Part shown: positions 16,186 through 26,110 of the stretch, piece by piece | Numbering within the stretch: position 1 is the stretch's first letter | How the letters are laid out: each line of letters opens with the position of its first letter | From: Comamonas avium | GTDB lineage: Bacteria; Pseudomonadota; Gammaproteobacteria; Burkholderiales; Burkholderiaceae_C | Assembly: GCF_014836675.1 (NCBI RefSeq) | Contig: NZ_JACSQK010000008.1 | Coordinates: forward strand, 62,001 to 126,000 | Reading direction: 5' to 3' | DNA: 64,000 bases | Notes under the pieces: generated by a model | What the model saw: only the letters and a program-made list of their open reading frames with translations | What the model was told of the DNA's origin: nothing | The model's database searches: none | Made by a program: the position numbers and the translations under genes

Positions 16186-17355
16186 TTATGTTTTAAGGCC
16201 AATGTTGAGCAGCAAAGCACCAAATTCAGGCGGGGGTGGAGCAGCCTGTTCCGTATTCGGGTTCAGAGACTCGGCGCCGGAGTAAATGGTGTTTTGGGGC
16301 GCATTTTGCAGCCGCCACATCAAATTGGTGGGCGAATCTGCATTGGCCAAGCCTTCGTTGCGGTCAATTGTGCCATTGCCGATGAGCCGGGCCAGATCTT
16401 CTTCAAAGGTTTGAGAGCCTTCAGCCATGGATTTTTCCATGTTGTCGCGCACACCTGAGAAATCTCCTTTTTCAATCAGCTCGGACACCAGCTTGGTGTT
16501 GAGCAGCACCTCTACCGCCGGGACACGGTTGCCAGAGGGGGTGCGCAGCAGGCGCTGGGTGACCACCGCCTTGAGTGACGAGGACAAATCTCCCAGCATG
16601 GTGGCGCGTACTTCGACCGGGTAAAAGCTCAAAATGCGGTTGAGCGCGTGGTAGCTGTTATTGCCGTGCAGTGTGGCCAGCACCAAATGGCCGGACTGCG
16701 AGTAGGCAATGGCGGCAGACATGGTTTCGCGGTCGCGGATTTCACCAATCAAAATCACGTCCGGGGCCTGGCGCAGCGCATTTCGCAGGGCAATTTGCAG
16801 TGATTCAGTATCCGAGCCCACTTCGCGCTGGTTCACGATGGAGCGCTTGTTGCGAAACTGAAATTCGATAGGGTCCTCAATGGTGAGGATGTGGCCGGTG
16901 CGCAGTTCATTGCGGCTGTCAATCATGGCCGCCAAGGTGGTGCTTTTGCCAGAACCGGTGGCACCAACTACCAAAATCAGACCGCGTTTTTCCAAGATGA
17001 GCTGATCCAGAATGGGAGGAAGGCTCAACTCCTTGAGTTTGGGTATTTGCTGGGAAATAAAGCGCACCACCACCGCCACAGTGCCGCGCTGGCGCATGGC
17101 GCTGATGCGAAAGCGCCCAACCCCTTGCAGGGGCACTGCCATGTTGAGCTCGCCCGTCTCTTTGAGCGTCTCCATGCTCTGGGGGGAGACCACTTCTGCC
17201 AGCAGTGCGCGTGGCGCATCTGGAGGCAATAACTGGTTGTTGATGGGCACACAGTTGCCATCAATTTTGATGAGTGCTGGAGAGTTGGCAGACAGGTATA
17301 CGTCAGACGCTTTTTTTTCTGCCATCAAACGCAGAATGCGTTCCATCATGCTCAT
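16186..17355 (-). CDS. pilU: PilT/PilU-type twitching-motility ATPase
   Basis: 389 aa from the ATG at 17355 (AAGG nearby); an in-frame upstream extension has no family similarity. It is a secretion-superfamily hexameric ATPase with Walker [10 protein letters not shown] (near 133), an Asp box ([11 protein letters not shown]), Walker B (VILIGEIRD) and a His box (ATLHGNN). The longer C-terminus after the ATPase core ([13 protein letters not shown]) and the overall sequence favour PilU, the accessory retraction ATPase, over PilT. It lies between dapD and dapE, away from any visible pil gene. PilU normally works with PilT, which is not in this window. Confidence 0.82.
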   Translation of the reverse strand: MSMMERILRLMAEKKASDVYLSANSPALIKIDGNCVPINNQLLPPDAPRALLAEVVSPQSMETLKETGELNMAVPLQGVGRFRISAMRQRGTVAVVVRFISQQIPKLKELSLPPILDQLILEKRGLILVVGATGSGKSTTLAAMIDSRNELRTGHILTIEDPIEFQFRNKRSIVNQREVGSDTESLQIALRNALRQAPDVILIGEIRDRETMSAAIAYSQSGHLVLATLHGNNSYHALNRILSFYPVEVRATMLGDLSSSLKAVVTQRLLRTPSGNRVPAVEVLLNTKLVSELIEKGDFSGVRDNMEKSMAEGSQTFEEDLARLIGNGTIDRNEGLANADSPTNLMWRLQNAPQNTIYSGAESLNPNTEQAAPPPPEFGALLLNIGLKT

Positions 17356-17382
17356 GCCGTATGCCTTGTAGTTGGAAATCTT

Positions 17383-17422
17383 GAGGGTTTTGCCGCAAAC
17401 CAAAGTGTGCCGCAAAACCCTC
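17383..17422. repeat. 11-bp inverted repeat in the pilU 5' region
   Basis: GAGGGTTTTGC (17383-17393) and GCAAAACCCTC (17412-17422) are perfectly complementary around an 18-base loop, 28 bp upstream of the pilU start. No T-run follows on the minus strand, so it may be a regulatory stem or an operator rather than a terminator. Confidence 0.5.
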
Positions 17423-17429
17423 TAGAAAT

Positions 17430-17450
17430 CGCCTGACAACTGCTCAGGCG
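17430..17450 (-). terminator. Hairpin after dapD
   Basis: A 7-bp stem CGCCTGA/TCAGGCG with a 7-base loop lies 25 bp after the dapD stop. Only a weak T-containing tail (GATTTCT) follows, so termination is likely to be partial and to let some reading through into pilU and dapE. Confidence 0.4.
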
Positions 17451-17474
17451 GTTGACGCGTATCAATCGCGAGGT

Positions 17475-18308
17475 TCAATCGCGCAGCAGGTCATTGAGGC
17501 TGGTGGTGGAGCGTGTCTTGGCATCCACCGTTTTGACGATGATGGCCGCGTACATGCTGTAGTCCTTGCCGTCTTTGGTCTTCTTGGGCAGGTTGCCGCT
17601 GACCACCACGGAGCCTGCAGGCACGCGACCGTACGTGATGGTGCCGGTTTCGCGGTTGAAAATGGGGGTGGACTGGCCGATGTAGACGCCCATGGAGATC
17701 ACGGAGTTTTCTTCCACGATCACGCCTTCCACCACTTCAGAGCGTGCGCCGATAAAGCAGTTGTCTTCAATGATGGTGGGGTTGGCTTGCAGGGGCTCCA
17801 GCACGCCACCCAGGCCGACGCCGCCGGACAGGTGCACGTTCTTGCCCACTTGCGCGCAAGAGCCGACGGTAGCCCATGTATCTACCATGGTGCCTTCATC
17901 GACATAAGCGCCGATGTTGACGTAGGAAGGCATCAGGATGGCGCCCTTGGCAATGAAGGAGCCACGGCGAGCCACTGCGGGTGGCACGACACGCACGCCC
18001 GTTGCGGCGATTTCAGCTTCGCTCATGCCTTCGTACTTGGTGGGAACCTTGTCAAAGAAGTTCAGGTCACCCGCTTGCATCAGCTTGTTGTCATTGAGGC
18101 GGAACGACAGCAGCACGGCCTTCTTGAGCCACTGGTGCACGGTCCACTGGCCGACACCTTCACGGCTGGCCACGCGCAGCTTGCCGTTGTTGAGTTCGTT
18201 CAAGGCATGTTCCACAGCCTCAGCCACTTCTTTGGGGGCGGACTTGGCCGAGATGTCTGCACGGTTTTCCCATGCGGTGTCGATGATTTGTTGCAGTTGT
18301 TGGGTCAT
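17475..18308 (-). CDS. dapD: 2,3,4,5-tetrahydropyridine-2,6-dicarboxylate N-succinyltransferase
   Basis: A 277-aa enzyme that transfers succinate from succinyl-CoA to tetrahydrodipicolinate in the lysine/DAP pathway. An N-terminal helical domain (1-100) is followed by a left-handed beta-helix of hexapeptide repeats (about 105-245), with characteristic stretches [22 protein letters not shown] split across turns and [14 protein letters not shown]. It begins 8 bp after the dapC stop and is clearly in the same operon. Confidence 0.95.
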   Translation of the reverse strand: MTQQLQQIIDTAWENRADISAKSAPKEVAEAVEHALNELNNGKLRVASREGVGQWTVHQWLKKAVLLSFRLNDNKLMQAGDLNFFDKVPTKYEGMSEAEIAATGVRVVPPAVARRGSFIAKGAILMPSYVNIGAYVDEGTMVDTWATVGSCAQVGKNVHLSGGVGLGGVLEPLQANPTIIEDNCFIGARSEVVEGVIVEENSVISMGVYIGQSTPIFNRETGTITYGRVPAGSVVVSGNLPKKTKDGKDYSMYAAIIVKTVDAKTRSTTSLNDLLRD

Positions 18309-18316
18309 AGCTATCT

Positions 18317-19522
18317 TTACTTGACGTTTTTCTCAATGAAATCTTTGATGCGCAGCGCAGCTTCAACACATTCCTGTGTCTCAGCCACCAGAGCCAGACG
18401 CACTCGCTGTGCGCCCGGGTTATGCCCCAGCATATTACGAGCCAGGTAGCTGCCCGGTAATACAGTGACATGGCTCTGTGCAAAGAGTGCACGGGCAAAT
18501 TCTGTTTCGTTCATGCCCAGAGCATCTGGAATGCGTGGCCACAGGTAAAAGCCCGCATCGGGCAGGCGCACATCCATCACGGGCTCCAAAATGGGCATGA
18601 CGGCGGCAAACTTTTCTTTGTACAGCGCCCGGTTGTGCTCGACATGGCTTTCGTCGGACCAGGCCGCAATCGATGCGTGCTGAATGGGCAGCCCCATGGC
18701 GCCACCGTGGTAGGTGCGGTAGAGCAGGAAGGATTTGAGCAGCTGCGCATCTCCGGCTACGAAACCGCTGCGCAAGCCCGGTACATTGCTGCGCTTGGAA
18801 AGGCTGGTAAAGGCCACCAGGTTGCGAAAATCGCTGCGGCCCAGTTTGACGGCAGCCTGCAGACCACCCAGTGGTGCTTCGTCACGGAAATAAATTTCGC
18901 TGTAGCACTCGTCAGAGGCGATGACAAAGCCATGGCGGTCCGACAGGTCAAACAGTTTTTTCCACTCATCTAGCGGCATGACCGCACCGGTCGGGTTGCC
19001 CGGAGAGCAGACAAACATCAGCTGCGTCTTGGCCCAGACATCGGCAGGCACGCTGTCCCAGTCCACGGCAAAGTTGCGCGCAGGGTCGCTGGAGACAAAG
19101 TACGGCTGCGCACCCGCCAGCAGCGTGGCACCTTCATAGATTTGATAGAAGGGGTTGGGGCAGAGCACCGTGGCGCCGGCCTGCGTCGGTTCAACAATGG
19201 TTTGTGCAAACGAGAACAAGGCCTCGCGGGAGCCATTGACGGGCAAAACCTGGGTTGCGGCATCTACCGAGATACCGTAACGGCGCTGCATCCAGTCACT
19301 GCAAGCCTGACGAAGACGCACATCACCTGCGGTGGCGGGGTAGTTGGCCAGCCCTGTCAGGTTGGCTGTCAAGCTGGTTTTGATGAATTCCGGCGTCTCA
19401 TGGCGCGGCTCTCCAATACCCAGACTGATGTGGTGCAGTGAAGAAGGTGGGGTAACACCCGCAAAAAGTTGGCGCAGCCGCTCAAACGGGTACGGCTGAA
19501 GGTGTTGAAGCAGGGGATTCAT
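18317..19522 (-). CDS. dapC: Succinyldiaminopimelate transaminase
   Basis: A 401-aa fold-type I PLP aminotransferase. The PLP-binding lysine is in [15 protein letters not shown] (near 244) and the cofactor aspartate is in [13 protein letters not shown] (near 203). The N-terminal LQPYPFERL and the close coupling to dapD identify DapC rather than a general aspartate aminotransferase. It converts N-succinyl-2-amino-6-ketopimelate to N-succinyl-LL-DAP, using glutamate. Confidence 0.92.
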   Translation of the reverse strand: MNPLLQHLQPYPFERLRQLFAGVTPPSSLHHISLGIGEPRHETPEFIKTSLTANLTGLANYPATAGDVRLRQACSDWMQRRYGISVDAATQVLPVNGSREALFSFAQTIVEPTQAGATVLCPNPFYQIYEGATLLAGAQPYFVSSDPARNFAVDWDSVPADVWAKTQLMFVCSPGNPTGAVMPLDEWKKLFDLSDRHGFVIASDECYSEIYFRDEAPLGGLQAAVKLGRSDFRNLVAFTSLSKRSNVPGLRSGFVAGDAQLLKSFLLYRTYHGGAMGLPIQHASIAAWSDESHVEHNRALYKEKFAAVMPILEPVMDVRLPDAGFYLWPRIPDALGMNETEFARALFAQSHVTVLPGSYLARNMLGHNPGAQRVRLALVAETQECVEAALRIKDFIEKNVK

Positions 19523-19723
19523 GGTGCAAATATTATGCGGTGAGATTGCGCATGCAATGGCGCTTTATGCGCGATGTTTGGGGTCTTGATGTTGAATGTG
19601 CATGCCAGCAGCCCTTGCTTGCTGGGGTATTACACGGGCGCTTAGTACAAGGCCTAGGACCATCGGTCGAGCTTGCGCGGTACAAACCTTTTGATACATT
19701 TTGAAAAGGTGAGGGGCCGTTCC

Positions 19724-21220
19724 ATGCAAAAACCGATGCTTTGGGTACTCAGGCGCTGCAAACTGGGCTGGAAGTTGTCGTGTGTGGCAATCATTGGCCT
19801 GCTGTCGATGGGCGCTATCTGGGCAGCTTCCTATGCCTCGGTGGCTGCAGATGTGCAGCTGGCCATTGCGGTGGCTGGCGCACTGTGTTTTGTGTATGTG
19901 CTGTATGGCGTTTATCGCAATATGTCGTATGAGATCGTGCGTCTGCTTTGCGCCATGGAGCAGGCTGCGCAAGGCAATCTGACACATCGCATCACCGCGA
20001 CAGGTTCTGATGAGCTGGCAGACATGGCGCGGCTGCTCGATAGCATGGTGGTGGCGCTGTCGAGCATGGTGGCGGAGATTCGCAGCAATGCAGCGCTGGT
20101 CACGCAGGCAGGGCATACGCTGACGCAGGACAACCGTGCTTTGGCAGAACGCACCGAGTTGCAGGCGACCAATGTGGCCCAGACGGTGGTGAGCGTGGAG
20201 CAGGTGACCGCCGTGGTGCAAAACAGTGCGGAAGCGGCGGTGGCGGCCGACCGCTACACCACACAGCTGCGCAAGGTGGTGGAGCAAGGCAGCGGCGTGA
20301 TGGACCAGGCCGTGCACTCCGTAGAAGCCATTGAGCGTGGGGCGGGGCGCATGTCCGAGATCATTGCTGTGATTGATGGCATTGCTTTTCAGACCAATAT
20401 TTTGGCGCTCAATGCCGCGGTAGAAGCGGCACGTGCCGGAGAGCAGGGCAGAGGTTTTGCCGTGGTCGCTTCGGAAGTGCGCAGTCTGGCGCAGCGTTCT
20501 TCTGAGGCGTCCAAAGAAATCCGTCTGCTCATCGAAGAGTCGGTGCAGCAAGTGGCCAGCAGTACGCGGCTGATTCGCCAGGCGGGCGAGGGCATGCAGC
20601 AGGTGGCAGACGGCATACGCAGCGTGGCCGGGCACGTAGAAGCTATTTCTGAGTCAGGCAACAGTCAGGGGACGGGTTTGCAGCAGATCAATCTGGCGGT
20701 GCATGGCATAGACCAGGTGACGCAGGAGAATGCGCTGATGGTGCGCAACGTGGTACAGGAAGCGCAGGCGCTGGAGTTGCGCGCGGCCACACTGTCTGAA
20801 GCTGTGGAGCGCTTTCGCTTGCAGCAAGGCACGGCGGTTGAGGCGGTGGCTCTGGTTGAGCGCGCTGTGGCGCTGCGACGCATGGGCATGCCGCTGCAGC
20901 AGTACCTGAAAGCGCTGAGTGATCCGCAGCAGCCCTTTCATGACCGTGATATGTACGTTTTTGTGCTGGACAGCGCGGGACGCTATCTGGCGTTTGGCGG
21001 CAATGCAGCAAAGTGCGGCAGCCGTGTCCAGGACGTGCAGGGAGTGGATGGCAATGCGTTGCTCGACGCTATCGTGGCGCAGGCTGAACATGGGCCGGGA
21101 TGGGTGGAGTACGACTTCACCAACCCCGTCCTAGGCAAAGTGCAGGCCAAGATGTCGTATGTGTGCAAGCAAGATGGGGTGTATCTGGGCTGCGGCGTCT
21201 ACAAGAGTTTTGCTGGTTAG
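19724..21220 (+). CDS. Methyl-accepting chemotaxis protein with C-terminal Cache sensor
   Basis: 498 aa from the ATG at 19724, with GAGG 9-12 bases upstream. Two adjacent hydrophobic helices (about 17-38 and 43-64) leave almost no periplasmic loop. A HAMP-like segment and a methyl-accepting signalling domain follow, with the conserved hairpin tip [20 protein letters not shown] split at about 220-240 and [14 protein letters not shown] after it. The last ~110 residues ([18 protein letters not shown] ... GPGWVEYDF ... YLGCGVY) match a single-Cache type 2 domain, here placed in the cytoplasm after the signalling domain. It relays an intracellular or membrane-proximal cue to CheA/CheW. Ligand unknown. 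Confidence 0.85.
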   Translation: MQKPMLWVLRRCKLGWKLSCVAIIGLLSMGAIWAASYASVAADVQLAIAVAGALCFVYVLYGVYRNMSYEIVRLLCAMEQAAQGNLTHRITATGSDELADMARLLDSMVVALSSMVAEIRSNAALVTQAGHTLTQDNRALAERTELQATNVAQTVVSVEQVTAVVQNSAEAAVAADRYTTQLRKVVEQGSGVMDQAVHSVEAIERGAGRMSEIIAVIDGIAFQTNILALNAAVEAARAGEQGRGFAVVASEVRSLAQRSSEASKEIRLLIEESVQQVASSTRLIRQAGEGMQQVADGIRSVAGHVEAISESGNSQGTGLQQINLAVHGIDQVTQENALMVRNVVQEAQALELRAATLSEAVERFRLQQGTAVEAVALVERAVALRRMGMPLQQYLKALSDPQQPFHDRDMYVFVLDSAGRYLAFGGNAAKCGSRVQDVQGVDGNALLDAIVAQAEHGPGWVEYDFTNPVLGKVQAKMSYVCKQDGVYLGCGVYKSFAG

Positions 21221-21264
21221 CGGCAAGCTTGCGGGACTGTAACGCTGGGTTGCAGTTTTAAGTT

Positions 21265-21903
21265 TCAGCTCTGGCGCAAGCCCCGCGCCTTGGCCAAAGC
21301 CGCTGCAATAGCGGCTTTTTTGTCGGGCACCACCACGGGCGCAGGTGCGGTGGCCTGTGCATTGGCAGGCTCGGCGTCTGTGCTTTGTGCGCGTGCCTGG
21401 TGCACGGCATAACGAGCTTTGGCATGTTCGGCCAGCTGGGCAGACCAGGCATCCCAGCCCGTGCGCTCGTCGCTGACCACATCCAGCTCAATGCAGTCGA
21501 CGGGGCACACAGGTATGCACAGCTCACAGCCCGTGCAGTGCTGGGCGATGACGGTGTGCATTTGCTTGTTGGCGCCCAGGATGGCATCGGTGGGGCACGC
21601 TTTGATGCACAGCGTGCAGCCAATGCACCAGTTCTCGTCAATGCGCGCCAGCGTGAGCGGGCCTTCAATGCCAAATTTTGTGTTGAGCGGGGCGACGGGC
21701 TGGCCAGTGATGGCGGCCAGACGTGCAATGCCCTGAGCACCGCCTGGCGGGCACTGGTTGATGGGGGCGCCTTCGTGCGCAATCGCCTGGGCGTAGCTGG
21801 CGCAGTCAGGGTAGCCGCAGCGCGTGCATTGCGTTTGCGGCAGGGCGGCATCAATGGAAAAAGCCAGTCCGGTCAGGGCTGGCTTGGTCTGAAACTCAGG
21901 CAT
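21265..21903 (-). CDS. rnfB: RnfB-type iron-sulfur electron-transport protein
   Basis: A 212-aa protein. The N-terminal 4Fe-4S motif (LPQTQCTRCGYPDCASYA with a later Cys in INQCPPGG) is followed by two ferredoxin 4Fe-4S motifs: CIGCTLCIKACP (near 94) and CTGCELCIPVCP (near 124). The C-terminus is Ala/Pro-rich. RnfB normally carries electrons in a membrane ion-translocating complex, but this copy lacks the usual N-terminal membrane anchor and no rnfACDGE genes are nearby, so it probably serves another reductase. It lies 10 bp after phaZ on the same strand. Confidence 0.85.
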   Translation of the reverse strand: MPEFQTKPALTGLAFSIDAALPQTQCTRCGYPDCASYAQAIAHEGAPINQCPPGGAQGIARLAAITGQPVAPLNTKFGIEGPLTLARIDENWCIGCTLCIKACPTDAILGANKQMHTVIAQHCTGCELCIPVCPVDCIELDVVSDERTGWDAWSAQLAEHAKARYAVHQARAQSTDAEPANAQATAPAPVVVPDKKAAIAAALAKARGLRQS

Positions 21904-21913
21904 GCTGGGGGTG

Positions 21914-23326
21914 TCAACCGCGGCGGCGCTGCTTGGCTAGAGGTGGCGCTGCCTTGGCTGGCGTATTTTTCGTGGGTGCCAAGTCTGGCGCAACTTGTGC
22001 AGTCGTGCTGTGAGCGCTGGCCAATTCCCCGTCATCTTCAGGCGCACGGTTGACACTGGCCTGGGGATGGTGGGACAAAATAAAGTCACGCACCTGGGGG
22101 TAGACCACTTCGCGCCAGCGGCGGCCGCTGAAGATGCCGTAGTGTCCGGCACCTTGCACTTCTAGGTGCTGACGGCTGCTGGCCGGAATTTGCGCACACA
22201 GGTCTTGCGCCGCGCGGGTCTGGCCTGCGCCAGAAATGTCGTCCAGCTCGCCTTCTACGGTGAACAAGGCGGTGGTCTGAATGTCTTGTGGCTTGACGCG
22301 CTCGAGCTGACCTTCTGGCGAACGCACATCCCATGTGCCGTTGACCAGCTTGAAGTCCTGGAACACGGTTTGAATGGTCTCCAGGTAATAGTCGGCATCC
22401 ATGTCCAGCACGGCGTTGTATTCGTCGTAGAACTTGCGGTGCTGTTCGGCGCTGGCGTCGTCACCTTTGACCAGATCCTTGAAATAGTCGTAGTGGCTGC
22501 TGGCGTGGCGGTCTGGATTCATGGCCACAAAACCGGTGTATTGCAGAAAACCGGGGTAGACACGGCGGCCAGCACCTGGGTAGCTGTCGGGCACGCGATA
22601 GATCACATTGTTCTCAAACCACTCAAAGCTGCGCTGGGTGGCGAGGTTGTTGACCGATGTGGGCGATGAGCGCGCATCAATCGGGCCACCCATCATGGTC
22701 ATGGACAGCGGCGTTTTCTCGCCCCGGCTGGCCATGAGTGAAATGGCTGCCAGCACAGGCACCGTAGGCTGGCATACGCTGATGACGTGGCAGTTGCCGT
22801 ATTGCTTTTGCAGATAACGGATGAAATCCTGGACGTAGTTGATGTAGTCATCCAGATGAAATTCACCATCGGCCATTGGCACCAGCCGCGCATTTTTCCA
22901 GTCGGTAATGAACACTTTGTGGTCACCGAGCAGACTGCGCACGGTATCGCGCAGCAGCGTGGCGTAGTGACCAGACAGGGGTGCCACAACCAGCACCGGC
23001 GGCTGGGCCAGCAATTTGTCCAGCGTTTGGGAGTCGTCGGAAAAACGTTTGAAGCGACGCAGCTCGCAAAACGGCTTGTCCATCTCTACGCGTTCCATGA
23101 TGGTGACGTTCACCCCCTGGACAGGCACGCTGGTGATACCAAATGCGGGCTTTTCATAGCCCTTGCCCAGACGGTAAAACAGATCAAAGCCTGCCGAGAT
23201 GCGCTGAGAAAAGGGGTTTTGGGACAACGGCAGCAGGGGGCTGGTGTAGAGCTTGGCCGTAGCCTGTGCAAAGTCTGCAAATGGCTCAATCAATGCGCGC
23301 TGGGTTTCATAGAGCTGGTAGAGCAT
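21914..23326 (-). CDS. phaZ: Intracellular polyhydroxyalkanoate depolymerase
   Basis: A 470-aa alpha/beta-hydrolase of the PhaZ1 family. The nucleophile is Cys185 in VISVCQPTVP, in place of a lipase-box Ser, as in Ralstonia PhaZa1. The catalytic Asp and His regions fall near 355 (VEGELDDISG) and 388 (GAGHYGIFSG). The last ~55 residues are an Ala/Pro/Thr-rich tail ending RRRG, longer than the core family. It mobilises granule PHB made by the phaCAB operon 11 kb away. No co-located phasin gene is seen. Confidence 0.92.
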   Translation of the reverse strand: MLYQLYETQRALIEPFADFAQATAKLYTSPLLPLSQNPFSQRISAGFDLFYRLGKGYEKPAFGITSVPVQGVNVTIMERVEMDKPFCELRRFKRFSDDSQTLDKLLAQPPVLVVAPLSGHYATLLRDTVRSLLGDHKVFITDWKNARLVPMADGEFHLDDYINYVQDFIRYLQKQYGNCHVISVCQPTVPVLAAISLMASRGEKTPLSMTMMGGPIDARSSPTSVNNLATQRSFEWFENNVIYRVPDSYPGAGRRVYPGFLQYTGFVAMNPDRHASSHYDYFKDLVKGDDASAEQHRKFYDEYNAVLDMDADYYLETIQTVFQDFKLVNGTWDVRSPEGQLERVKPQDIQTTALFTVEGELDDISGAGQTRAAQDLCAQIPASSRQHLEVQGAGHYGIFSGRRWREVVYPQVRDFILSHHPQASVNRAPEDDGELASAHSTTAQVAPDLAPTKNTPAKAAPPLAKQRRRG

Positions 23327-23514
23327 GGCAGGGGATATTTCTCTTTATGTTGCGGTGCAATATAGCAGCATGTGCCCGACGAAAGGAAACGATTATTCTC
23401 CATATCCAGTCGCTGCGGCGACAGGTGGGCGCACGCACTGCCTGTTCTGCTGTTAGGCAACTTCTGTCAATGGCGCAAACTGGTCGTTGTGCGCTCCTTT
23501 ATTTTTTAAATATT

Positions 23515-23607
23515 TAAAAAAGTAGCTGCTAACGCTGATGCAGCATTGTTCTTGAATACTTTTGTATCTGAAATCAAGGAGCTGAAAGCGTTAGTAGCTA
23601 TGTTTTT
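23515..23607. repeat. Structured intergenic repeat, copy 2
   Basis: AAAAAAGTAGCTGCTAACGCT on the left pairs with AGCGTTAGTAGCTATGTTTTT on the right (13 of 14 in TAGCTGCTAACGCT), with the internal TACTTTTGTATCTGAAA element as in copy 1. It lies between phaZ and dusA. Confidence 0.75.
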
Positions 23608-23618
23608 GTAAATGTGAA

Positions 23619-24635
23619 TTATTCTGGTACAGCACCGTCTGGTCGTGTGCTGGCAATGGCGGCCACTTCGCTGGCCGGAAGGTGCTTGAGGCGGTGGTCG
23701 CTCCACACCTGGCGCCAGCGGCGCGCGCCTGGCAGACCATGGCGCAAACCCAGCATATGGCGGGCAATGGCGTACCAGTGCGTGCCGTGCTCGCGCGCTT
23801 CACGCTCCATATAGGCCACCATGGCCTGTTCTACACCCGCGTGCGTCAGCTGTGAGGGTGCGCCACCAAAGTACAGCTCGTCCCAGCGGGACAGCCACCA
23901 GGGGTTGTGATAGGCCTCGCGCCCAATCATCACGCCATCTACCTGCTGCAGCTGCTCTTGCACAACGTCATCGGTTTTGATGCCGCCATTGATGGCAATC
24001 GTCAGGTGCGGAAAATCTCGCTTGAGCTGGGCCACCACGTCATAGCGCAGCGGTGGAATGTCACGGTTTTCTTTGGGGCTCAGCCCTTGCAGCCATGCAT
24101 TGCGGGCATGCACGATGAAGACGTTGCAGCCGGCATCGGCCACGGTGCCGACAAAATCGCGCACAAAGTCATAGGTCTCAATTTTGTCGATACCAATGCG
24201 GTGCTTGACGGTGACGGCAATGTCCACCACATCGCGCATGGCCTTGACGCCATCGGCCACCAAATCAGCCTCTCGCATCAGGCAGGCACCGAATGCACCG
24301 CGCTGTACCCGCTCGCTGGGGCAGCCGCAGTTGAGGTTGATTTCGTCGTATCCCCAGTCCTGTCCCATCTTGGCTGCCTTGGCCAAATCGGCAGGTTCGC
24401 TGCCACCCAGTTGCAGCGCCAGCGGGTGCTCTTCCTGGTTAAAGCGCAGGTGGCGCGGTACATCACCGTGCAGCAGGGCGCCGGTGGTGATCATCTCGGT
24501 GTACAGCAGGGTGTGCTGGCTCAGCAGGCGGTGCAGGTAGCGACAATGCCGGTCAGTCCAGTCCAGCATGGGCGCAACGGACATGCGCCAAGGACTTGTA
24601 ATTGCTTGATTGTTAGCGTTTGTGCTTGAATTCAT
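23619..24635 (-). CDS. dusA: tRNA-dihydrouridine(20/20a) synthase
   Basis: 338 aa from the ATG at 24635; a GTG six codons upstream is also in frame. This is an FMN-dependent TIM-barrel enzyme that reduces uridines in the tRNA D-loop. Signature segments are SVAPMLDWTDRHCRYLHRL (near 20), NLNCGCPSERVQRGAFGACL with the catalytic Cys (near 115), and TVKHRIGID (near 160). The DusA-specific order and its SVAPMLDWTDRHCR start separate it from DusB and DusC. Confidence 0.93.
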   Translation of the reverse strand: MNSSTNANNQAITSPWRMSVAPMLDWTDRHCRYLHRLLSQHTLLYTEMITTGALLHGDVPRHLRFNQEEHPLALQLGGSEPADLAKAAKMGQDWGYDEINLNCGCPSERVQRGAFGACLMREADLVADGVKAMRDVVDIAVTVKHRIGIDKIETYDFVRDFVGTVADAGCNVFIVHARNAWLQGLSPKENRDIPPLRYDVVAQLKRDFPHLTIAINGGIKTDDVVQEQLQQVDGVMIGREAYHNPWWLSRWDELYFGGAPSQLTHAGVEQAMVAYMEREAREHGTHWYAIARHMLGLRHGLPGARRWRQVWSDHRLKHLPASEVAAIASTRPDGAVPE

Positions 24636-24653
24636 TGAGTTTTTTGCTGTCAC

Positions 24654-25289
24654 GCAGTGGTTGCTTTTTAAACGCGTTTCAGCACATTTCTATACATTTT
24701 GAATGTCTCGCTGCTACGATGCAGCTTCACGAAAAGCCTTGTTGCAATCTATAAGCATTGCAGCGCGCAAGAAGGCAGATTGAGCAATTTTCTATACAGC
24801 GCAGATACGGCGTCAGGAGAAGGGCAAAACCGTCTTTCCTGAATCTCAAACATTCTGTGAGCGTGCACTGGCCGCAGAATGGAAGACAAGGCGAGAGTCT
24901 GAGCTGGAAAAAGAGCTGTCTTCCGGTTAGCACTCTGTACGTGATGACAGCCTGCTGGATATCTAGCAGGATTATGTCAGCGCGCAGGGGGGCGTGTCTG
25001 ATTGGGGGCGAAGCAAGAAGCCAAATATCAAGCGATGTGATACAGGGTAGCTTTGCTAAGAAGTAGTCCGCCGAGTGGCGGCTGCAGTTTTTGTGGATTA
25101 CGCCGTGCCTGCGGTGGCTGGAGTCTGCGGGTGCTGCAGCTGTCCTGAATGGTCCGGCCTGGGTTCAGCGTTGCCTGAGACATGCAGCTATTTCAACTGG
25201 ATCAACGCCGTCATTTACAGAGCTGGATCTGGCTCGTACTGAATGACTGTGCATCCGTGCTGTATCTAAGCCTCGAAGCCGCTCACGCT
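24654..25289. other. 636-bp intergenic region, no gene identified
   Basis: Open frames of up to ~100 codons exist on both strands, but they show no family features, no ribosome sites and no codon pattern like the neighbours. A short CCGCC-GAGT-GGCGG hairpin near 25068-25081 is followed by CTGCAGTTTTTG and could terminate + strand transcripts. Nothing else stands out. Confidence 0.5.
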
Positions 25290-26078
25290 TTATTTGCCTG
25301 AAAAAGCAGCGGGTGATTTGTTGAAAAATGCGTTGATTCCACAAGAGAAATCGGCTGTTCTTGTGCATTGAAGAAAGGCCTGTGCTTCGGCATTGAGCTG
25401 AGTGTGCAAATCTTGATCAAAGCTGACTCTCATCAGACGCCGAATCTGGCCATACGCTTGTGTGGGACCGTTGGCTAGCTGTTTGGCCAGCCGCATGACT
25501 GCAGACGGCAGATCTGAAATTGGCAGAACGCGGTTGATAAGCCCGAGACGCAGTGCTTGCTCAGTGTTCAGTGGTTCGCTGAGAAGTGCAATTTCCAGCG
25601 CATGGCGTAAACCCACGAGACGTGGCAAGGTCCAAGAGGCTCCAACATCACAGCTGGCGCCGAGTTTGGTGTATGCCATATTGAATTGCGTACCTTCTGC
25701 CGCAAGCACCATGTCGGCGTGCAGCATCAAAGACAGACCAGCCCCTGCTGCTGCCCCCTGTACTTGTGCGATGACTGGGGCGTTGCCGCTTGCTAGCAGC
25801 GTAACTGCCATGTGCAATGGGGCAATAAGGTCTTGGGCAGCCTGTTCTGGGTTGGCTTGCAGAGCTGCAAGATCGCCGCCCGCCATGAAGGCGCGGCCTT
25901 CGCCGCGCAGCACGATGCAGCGCACACTGGCGTCTTGTGTGAGTTGCTGAACGGCTTGTAGCAGGGCTTGGGCCATGGGCACGTTGATAGCGTTGAGTGC
26001 GCTGGGGCGGTTGAAGGTGATTGTGGCGACACCTTGCTGTTGCTCGATGTGTATGGGTTGGGAAGTTTGTTCGCTCAT
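25290..26078 (-). CDS. Enoyl-CoA hydratase/isomerase family, PaaG-like isomerase
   Basis: 262 aa from the ATG at 26078. The crotonase fold is shown by ITFNRPSALNAIN (near 22), the oxyanion-hole segment GEGRAFMAGGDLAAL (near 60) and AAAGAGLSLMLHADM (near 108). The two glutamates of true hydratases are not at their usual positions. The loop reads KLGASCDVGASWTLPR, matching PaaG-type isomerases that use the Asp of this loop. A double-bond or epoxide isomerase is therefore more likely than a hydratase. The frame stays open upstream through a heptanucleotide repeat. It follows an acyl-CoA ligase and a Liv-type transporter, suggesting CoA-ester catabolism. Confidence 0.82.
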   Translation of the reverse strand: MSEQTSQPIHIEQQQGVATITFNRPSALNAINVPMAQALLQAVQQLTQDASVRCIVLRGEGRAFMAGGDLAALQANPEQAAQDLIAPLHMAVTLLASGNAPVIAQVQGAAAGAGLSLMLHADMVLAAEGTQFNMAYTKLGASCDVGASWTLPRLVGLRHALEIALLSEPLNTEQALRLGLINRVLPISDLPSAVMRLAKQLANGPTQAYGQIRRLMRVSFDQDLHTQLNAEAQAFLQCTRTADFSCGINAFFNKSPAAFSGK

Positions 26079-26110
26079 ACCGTTATGTTTCAGTTTGGTA
26101 AAAATAGAAG

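Noticed and set aside
24758-25066. 102-codon + strand frame between dusA and the isomerase
   Set aside because: No ribosome site and no protein-like pattern; the stretch looks non-coding.
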